Of a stretch of 64,000 nucleotides of DNA, positions 53,801-62,800 are shown piece after piece. This DNA is from Zhengitettix transpicula (Eukaryota; Arthropoda; Insecta; Orthoptera; Tetrigidae). The position numbers were made by a program, and so were the translations under genes. The notes beneath the pieces were generated by a model that did not search any database, had not been told where the DNA came from, and saw only the letters and a program-made list of their open reading frames with translations. The first letter of the stretch is position 1, and every line of letters starts with the position of its first letter. The stretch spans positions 64,157,397 to 64,221,396 of the forward strand of contig CM073591.1 in assembly GCA_037074705.1 (NCBI GenBank), written 5' to 3'.

Positions 53801-56800
53801 ATTTGGGTTTATTGGTTAATTGTCTACGTAATAAAATAAACAGAAACTCATGTTTTGAAAAGGTATTTGAAGCGTCAAATAAAAATTAGTAATAAAACTA
53901 TTTTTCCGTATGGTAGAATTTCCAAAAAAAGTGATATATTGCCTTTTAAAAGTCTATACTTTATTAATGAAATACCAATGTACATAATATTTTTGTGATA
54001 AAATTGTGTCTGTATTATCCTGTATATTAGAAGATAATTTTTTTACTCTATTTATCTATAAGGAAAATGTTAGTTTTCTTAGTTTTCTAGCAAATCAGGG
54101 AAAATAATAAAATAATAATAATAATTATTATTATTGTTATCGAATGTAACTTTTCCCGATGAGTTTGTTGAATGTAGATTTCTCGGGTTTCAACCAGGGT
54201 TATCTATCCTGTGGGAAACACAACGTTTCGATAGCTAGCTGTCCCATCGTAGTGCGGATGTTATTATTGATAAAAACAATGAGTAGATTATGATTCGGTA
54301 TTAATTTTAAGACCTTTACCAATAACAAAGATTCGAAATAACCGATAACTTAAAATACAATAACTTTTTATTAAAGAATAAGTTATTCAAAGAACAAAAT
54401 ACCCGGAGAATAAAAACCGAAAGCATTTACCAGTTTTTAATTCATATATTTTAAAAAAATAGCTGGTAATTAATTAGCAGAAGGATCTCTAACCAATAAT
54501 ATACTGCTGAAATTACTGGAGGAAAAAATTCAACAGTTAGCTCCGATTATGTTTCATTCTTAAGATAGTTCACATACAGTTTAATTGGAATGTCCGAACA
54601 GCATCACAAAGGTTTCTTTATTATTCTGATTAGAAGTCTTTACGTATTAATCTCAGAAACTGGTTTGTTTGTCAAATTAGTACTAGGAAAATGCCACATT
54701 TGATATAAAAGGGCATAACTGAAAGGCGAATCTGAGGCAACATAATAATAAATATTATGGTCTGAAGTAAAAGTTAATTATATCAGATGTCTAAATTGTC
54801 AGCCATAATTCTAGCTATTTTTTTTCATAATTTTTTCTTTATTTTTCCACTAAGAAAAGCAAAATACTTTGATATTAATTTACTGGTTCTGAAAAATGAA
54901 AATAATGAAGCGAAAGAGGATTGAAATTAACTAAAAGTGGTTTTTACGAATGATCATACGTAAGTGTACTGGAAACGTGAAACATTATCTTATACTTGCG
55001 GAAAATCAACTCACCATATATACGTCTCGCCATCTGTGGAGCGATAGTCAAACCTCACAGATGTACCGAAGTGACGCCAGGTGGCAACGTGAGCGAATCT
55101 CTAAAACGTACACCAGCAGAATTCCACTAATATGTTTAGTGTGCAGATAATAGTAATATCAATTCTTATCTACATTTATCTAGAATTGGCCATCTTTAGT
55201 TGTATGATTCCTCTACTTCTTGGTCGGAAGAAAATGGAATATACAATTAATAACCAGGTAGGTATTTGTCCAACGTGCATATAAACCTATGGTGTATAAG
55301 ACGAAAAGAGATTATTGAAAATAATTCTGACAAATTCAATGAAGCTCAGCTCCAAAAGACGTGAATTAACAGATTAGATCAGAAAACATGTCTTTGCTCT
55401 TGAATTGATTCAATATAACTATGATTAATTTACATACAATATACATGATGTTCAAAACTTAGGCAGTGAATAACATGATTCATTAAACCGTAGGTATCCG
55501 AGTTGTCTGTACAACAGATAGCGAAAGCTCGCATGGGGAGACTACGAGGATAATCAGCGATTACAATGGCCGCTTACTATACGATGATCCTAGATTCGAT
55601 TCCTGGCCCTGTACATATTTTTTTGTCTTAATTTGATAATGTTTAGCTGTGGAACCACGAGAATAGCGATTTAAGGTGAGGCCCGCGAAAATTATGAGAA
55701 TAACTATTATTACGCTCCTGTCATAGAAAAATAAGTATAATTGAATGTAAAGTATACAACTACGGTAAAAAAGGAAGTGAGGAAGTTTACTGATTGAAAA
55801 ACAGATCAATAGCTGGTAATGAAGACATATGGATAGGTTGTAATGTAGGATTATCGCAGGAAGAGAGCGTTTATCCGAGTGGTGTATATCTGATGTGCGT
55901 AATAGCGTAAAACACTGATCAAAACTGAATTTCGTTTTTAAATAAATGAGTACACCATGCTTGGTGGTCTAAATTCACAATCCCCTTCGTAATTAGACGA
56001 CGAAGGAATTTCGTTCGTAAACGTTGCCCAGCCTTAAAACTAACTAAAGCTGTTTGCCTGGTTCTGTAAAAAGGTAATTATTCCGAATGGCAATAAAGGT
56101 ATGACATAACATAGCGAAGAGTTACTTCCACAATTAACTCACGTATTTATTGTTAAACATGTCACAAATAATTAGACTCACCTGAATATTCCCACAATAG
56201 AACAAGTAGCAAATAAAGCATTCAATAGTCAACTACGCAGATCCGTCCTGCACCTAATCCATTAATTTTTCAACCAACTAAGGACAAATTCAAATTATAC
56301 TCAATGTTTATCATAACCATAATACCATGCATGTAAATATCACTGTATAAAACCATATATTTTTTGTCATAACGAGAAAATCTTTTAAATAATAAGTTAA
56401 CCGATAACTATTAAAAAAACTGGAAGCTAGTACCCTTAATGCTAACAGAAACCGATTAATTTAAAGTTCCTTCGATAGACAGATAAAATATTAATACTAC
56501 ATTCCAAATGTCTGTTGTCACAGAAATAGATTTTAACCAGTATAAATGAGTCTTTGGAGTCATTGGCTCCCTAATACGAAGCGAACGAGGAGCAGTTTCA
56601 CGGAAGGAGTCGTTCTTTTGAAACGGCTCGCTACGGAGCGATCCTTCTCTAGATATTAACGAATGTATGTCAAAATCTAAACGTTGATGCGGCGTCTGCT
56701 GATTGGATCTCAACCAATGACAAAGGTTTTCTACATCAGTGTTGCCTCTCCTATGAAAAGTCTAACTTCACAAAGTAAATAATATTCCAACTAAAATACA

Positions 56801-59800
56801 TAATGAATTATGTATGAAGGAGGATAGCATTCTATTTGTTTGATTTATATTTATTTCTCGCGTTTCAAAGAAGAACCATCAAAGCAGATGCGAAGCGTGT
56901 GTGATAAGTTGACAATCTCCTGCGCAGCTGCCTCATAGCTATACGGAAATTTATTTTTCAAAAATGCTTTCCCGCGGGGCATAATATAGGAAGCCATTTG
57001 CACTTAGACCTCTTCTCCCGAACACCTTTGGGGGACAGAAAAGGTCCTCAAAGCCTAAAACAAAATTACAATACTCTGCAAATATAAAAAAATACTATCA
57101 AATTAAAATCTAAATATATTTTAAAGGATAAATTGAATACATTGAAATTAAATAATATGTTTAGACAGTCTCGCTTTTTAATTGCATACCGATAAAGTTG
57201 GCAATTAAGTAGTATAAAGTACATACATCAATTAAAAGTAAAAATTTCATTTTGAAAAGTTTAAATAATGGTTATTTCAAATATAAAATCTAATTTTATA
57301 AACAGGTGAAAGGGTCAATTAAATTTAACGCATATTCAATTAATAAGCATAAATAAATACGATCTTAGTTTCAGAGATAAATTCAATGAGAAAATTCTAT
57401 GTTAAAATACTTTTAGAGAAAGACGAAAAGTATAGTCGAAACGTACAGCTATATTTAATTTATTTTCTGTGTAAAACTGTTTGATAACTAAGGTTGCATT
57501 AATGTTTATTAATGTAACATACAGTATTAAATGACAAAGAAAATAATCTTCCGAAATATAATTTATTACTCATAAAATCGGTATTACATAAATTCACTCT
57601 CCATTTGTAATAATTGAAATAAATATCGTATATAAGTTACAAAACGCATTTAGACCATAATTATATTTATTGTACATTCAGAATTAAATAACTAAATTAT
57701 TTAGACATCCGAGGTAATAATTACTACGCATTGTGAGTTAGATCAGATGATGAAATAAATTCAATAAAACTCAGGAGAACCAAAGTAAACTTCATAACAC
57801 TGAGAAAATAATATCTGAAAAAAAAATATACTGGCACGTCAGTTCGCATCAAATTACCATTTTAATAATTTTTCAATTAATTTTACGCGAAATTAGTTTA
57901 AAGATTTTATTTGCGACTCAGTAACTTATTCCTTTTGGATACCTGGAGGGGTATCACAGGGTTTACTTTCTGTTTTGGGCGGAGAACTCGCGTCTATTGC
58001 CCGAAAATCAAATTTGGCGATTAAATGGAAGTTTTCGCTTCTAAAACTGGGTTTACTTTTTAAAGAAACTATTAAATATGTCCTCCTTGTATTATTGATT
58101 GTACTAAAATATTGTGATTTCTTGGAATCGTATAAAACTAAATTGTCCATAATGTTATCAAATATCTTCTCAACATATCTTAAGGTTTGAACAGTAAAAG
58201 AGGTAAATTAGATACGGATTCAAAATTACATTTTAAACAAACATTCCGAGCTTTTTAGCCACATCATACGAATACTTTTAAAGAAAATTGCTCTACTTCT
58301 ATTTCCGATAAAGAAAAATATAGTAACTTGAAATAATATTTTTTAGCCTTTATTAGTTGGTTTTTTTGCAGATTGTTGTTTTAATCAGAGGGCGACCCGT
58401 ACTGTATGATTGGACATTATCACGAAACAAGAATTACGTCGTTGACAATCACGGTCTTTAATTATATATTTATACACTATTTTAGTTTAGGACAACGGAA
58501 TGAAAATGTAAACGAAACGACCCAGCAATGCAAATAGAGCCTAAAAATTTAACTAATGCAGCACGAAGCGGAAATCATGACTAATTTATGCATAGACTTC
58601 ATTTCGAGTCGAGACAGAGGTTCTAAGCCGGGCTTACGAAGCAAAACGCAACTTATCTGAGTTTAAATCTTCAACCTAAAAGTACAGCCTCGCCGGATTT
58701 TAAAATAATTTGTAGAGTAGTTCGTTTAAACTGAACAACCACCAATTAAGAGTATCGTCAATCAGAGATTTACACCGCAAAAGTCGAAATTTTGTTAGAG
58801 TTATTAAGGGAAATAATTTAACGCATTACAAATTAATATTTAACAACAAAACCACGGTTAGTTCTCAGGGTCGATCACTGGGCCGTTAATAAATAATTCT
58901 TATTAAACAATCAAATTTTACCAAACTATCAAGGGATTAATTCAAACAATCAATCAATAAATAAATATAACAATACAAAATATAAGATATAAAATATAAG
59001 ATATAAAATTCAAAATCTTAATTTGGACATCGGAAATCTGACCATAATATCATTTACTTTAGGGTTTAAAGATAGTAATTTGTGAAATTTTACCTTAATG
59101 TTTCTGGTATTCAAGAAAATTGGCTCGTGCACACACACACACAATTCTTAACACTTTATAGACAGCCATTTTTATACACTGAATCTAATAATCAACACTT
59201 TTGGCTTGCCAAAATGACCCGCAATGCTTGTTTTACTGTTCCTCTTAACAAATCTAACTAACACGCTCCAAAGTTTGTTATTTGCTGGATGCAATAACCT
59301 GGGCTCCCAATAATTGAGGAAAATGGTCTAAAGTGAGAATGTAAGTTAGACTCAGAACTATAATACTTAGCGTTGGATCGACGTAATTATATGCTCAGAG
59401 ACTGGAACCTGTAAAATGTTTTTTTTTTTAAATATTTTTAGCTGTTAAGTTCCATAAAGCCAGACACTTTCTGGACTTTTGTGCTTCCTCGACTGACTAA
59501 TACCGTACACTCGAGAACACTAGAGCACCGCACCCCCCAAACTGAGTTCTGCGCGTCTCGTAAAAATAAACTCCGACAATACCCAGCAAGCAACAATAAT
59601 CGCCACATATTCTTGTATATAACTTGTGTGTTTTTACGCCGCCAACAATACAAGTCCAAATTTTGCTCATTAATTAATTATTTCCTTTTAATTCCTGCAA
59701 TATAATGTAATAACAATTAATTAGAACATTAATTGGTTTTAATAAAATTTAATTGTAGCGGCAGGAGTTTCCAAAGCGACAATGGAGCCGGGCTCAGTTA

Positions 59801-62800
59801 CTTTGTCGGAAAGTCAAAAATGGCGTATGCGCGCTAAAACGAGAGCACGACGATAGTTCAGTTGGTGACGGGACATTTCGGAGGACGGAACAAATGATAG
59901 TAAAGCAGAGACTAGCCGTCGTTTAATGTATCATTAAACAAAGTTGTGATTTAAGACAAAGTAAAAACATTCACGGAAGTATTATTCCGTAAATATCGCT
60001 AAGTTAGCAGTTTTTACGTCTATGAGCAGCCAGGAAAGGCTACGTCTGTAGCCAGCCAGGAATAGTAAATTGCAGTTTAAGTCCTAAGCGGTAAAAAGAC
60101 TAGCAAATCTATGAATCACAGTATTCATATAAGGCAAGCGGTCACAAGACAGGTGACAAAAAGGAGGATCATCCGAGTTCCTGGGAGCCTATCAAGGATG
60201 ACTTAAAGAGAGTAAAATCTGTGAGCCGATATTAGAATCAGTGTAAAAATTTTTGCAATAGTGTACTCCCGAAAGCAAAAAGGAATGCTGGAACCAGCTG
60301 GACAGATGTAAGTAACAAAATACAAAAATAATGATTTCTGTAAACGTAATTAAAGGATAGAAGTCAGATTTCGTTCTATTTTATTGTCAATTAGAGTTAA
60401 TTTCTTTTCTTTTAATTTCTTCCTATCGACATATTGTCTGGGTGAATTATAAACTGTGTCTTAATTAGTTTTTTTTAAAAAAACAAGTTGTGTCCATTAT
60501 TAAACCGCAGCAGAGACCCTGAGATCTAAAATTTTAAATTGTAATTGTTTGTGAGTTAAAGCAACAAAGTGGAAATAAATAAAAATATGTTTTAAATTCT
60601 TTTTGATTATTTCATTTAATTAATGTCATTGTTGATTATTACATTTTGGCTACCACAACGTGGGGCAAATTTAATTTAATTTAATTAATGTTAGTAAGTT
60701 ATTTATTACAATATATATATATATAAATGCCTGTTTAACATGGAATTAAAATTCTGTCGTTGGATATATATTAGGTCTTCTTCGTGTTTATCTGAAATGT
60801 TTTGTACTTAACAATCGTTAAAGTCTATCTTATACAAGTTGGTCAGGAAAGGTCTGAAAATCTTGTAAGGGTGTTGAAGGGTAGGATGTACTGAGAAAAA
60901 ATTGTTAAGAAAAATTCCATACTTTGCGCAGTTTCTGATTTAATTAACGCAAGTTAACATTAACATACGCTCGACTTTAGAATAATTTCAGTTCCCCACT
61001 TCTACTACACAACCTGATAAAATTAATGAATGTTGTAATCAATATGTTAACGCAGGAGACTGCCGAGTGCTGACCTGTCCAATGGATTCCCGACAGTATT
61101 TTTTTCGCTCTGTTGTTCAATTTTAGCTGGCGGTCTGTTTGAATTTGCTCACGCAACCACCTGATTGGCTAACTTCAAGGCTAATTAAATCGGAAACGGC
61201 GCAACATTTCGAATTATTTTTTCAACAATTATTTCTCAGTACCACCTACCCTACAACAGTCATACAATATTTTCAGACCTTTAATGATCACCCTGTATAG
61301 GTATATTATTTCATAAATAATTTCAATATATTCGTGCATTGAAGAACAGTAAAACTTCAATTTACCTTATGGACCATAATTTAATTGACCTTGATTGAAT
61401 TACGAAGAACGCTAACATAACAAATTATTTTTCTTGGATACCAAGTACCCAATGAAGCAATTAAAAGCCTACTAGACGATGCACTCGTCTACCATGACGT
61501 CGCTTGAAATAGGCACATTGGAGGATGTGCAGTGCAATAAACAAAATCTGCTCGGTCAGACTGTAATATGTTTTCGCATATAAAGATCCCATGATACCAA
61601 TATCAGAGCAGGACTACACACAATGCAGGACTGAGCGACCCAACGAAGGATACACCCGTTTCAGACAATATGCACATTACACTCATATTAACACACTTCA
61701 TTCTACGGATTACATTTGCCTTGTACTCGTCGAACATACAGTGGCACCAGTGAAATACTGACCTCTGTGCCACAACAAAGAGCCAATATACCATGATTAC
61801 AAGGTGAAATGGGGATGCAACAATCCTGAAACGTTTTGGTGGAAAATGGCAGAAGGCGTACGTTGAGTCACCACATGGCAAATACCAAGACTCAAGATAA
61901 ATATGCTGCAATCGTAACCAGTATTCACACACTTGTTCTACATTTATTTTGTGGATGTGCCAGAGGTAGTAAGACCGACGATGGAATAGATCACTCCAGT
62001 CCGGGAAAGCGTCGTATATAGCAACGTAAGAGTACAAATCTTAAAACTTAGTACAATTTTGTATATTTCAACAGATAAACTACTGAAAACGTAGTGGGTA
62101 ATATGCCCGAGGAACAGGTTATTTGAGCTGTGGAAGTCTGTCAATCGACAAATTAGCACACAAGGTATAGAAGACTGAATAAGAAAGCAGCTATATGCTA
62201 AATAGTAATATTACACTGATAAGCATAAAAGTAAGGTAGGCAAAGTATTCCTGAAACAATTACGCACAGAAAAAACACACTATAGAAATGGCTCCAAATC
62301 GAAGGATTTTAATTGCAGTTAATACAATTTACTATATATTTGTACTGTACAGCAAACCTTTACAATTTCGCAAGAATTAGGCTTCAAGATTTTTTTAATA
62401 TCAAGTCCAGCAACTCTGTTTTTTAAGTGAAAAGACTCTGGGGTGTTAGTTCGCAGGAATCGACTTGAAGTTAAAAATTCAGCAGATGTCACCCTCCAGA
62501 AACATTAATTAACTACGATCGGAATACGGCTCTTATTCGATAAGGCCAGTCTACCATCTCAATGCTGGGGGCTTAATTAGGTTGAAACTGCACTATGCCA
62601 TTCCGGTGCACACCTGGGTACACTAAACGGACACCACCACATTAGGTCTTTATGTTTCTCGAATACCGTCGTACATATTAATTTAGTATAGTGATGATAT
62701 ATTTGTTTTATCTTGTGTGTCTGAAAACATATATTTCCGTTCACAGTAAACTTTACATATATTTTGCGCACTCAAATATTGATTAAAAACACGGCAATTC

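Larger units (their letters stand above)
54140..59740. other. Large-intron DNA, no gene seen
   Basis: 5.6 kb of AT-rich sequence. Holds an AACGTTTCGATAGC motif (54220), a tRNA-like segment (55548-55612), a possible hAT remnant (56530-56720) and short AAAATATAAGATAT tandem units at 58975-59010. Confidence 0.4.

Noticed and set aside
61603..62037. 144-codon minus-strand ORF
   Set aside because: Long for this composition, but Tyr/His/Cys-rich without domain logic, and no exon borders fit MCU or another gene.
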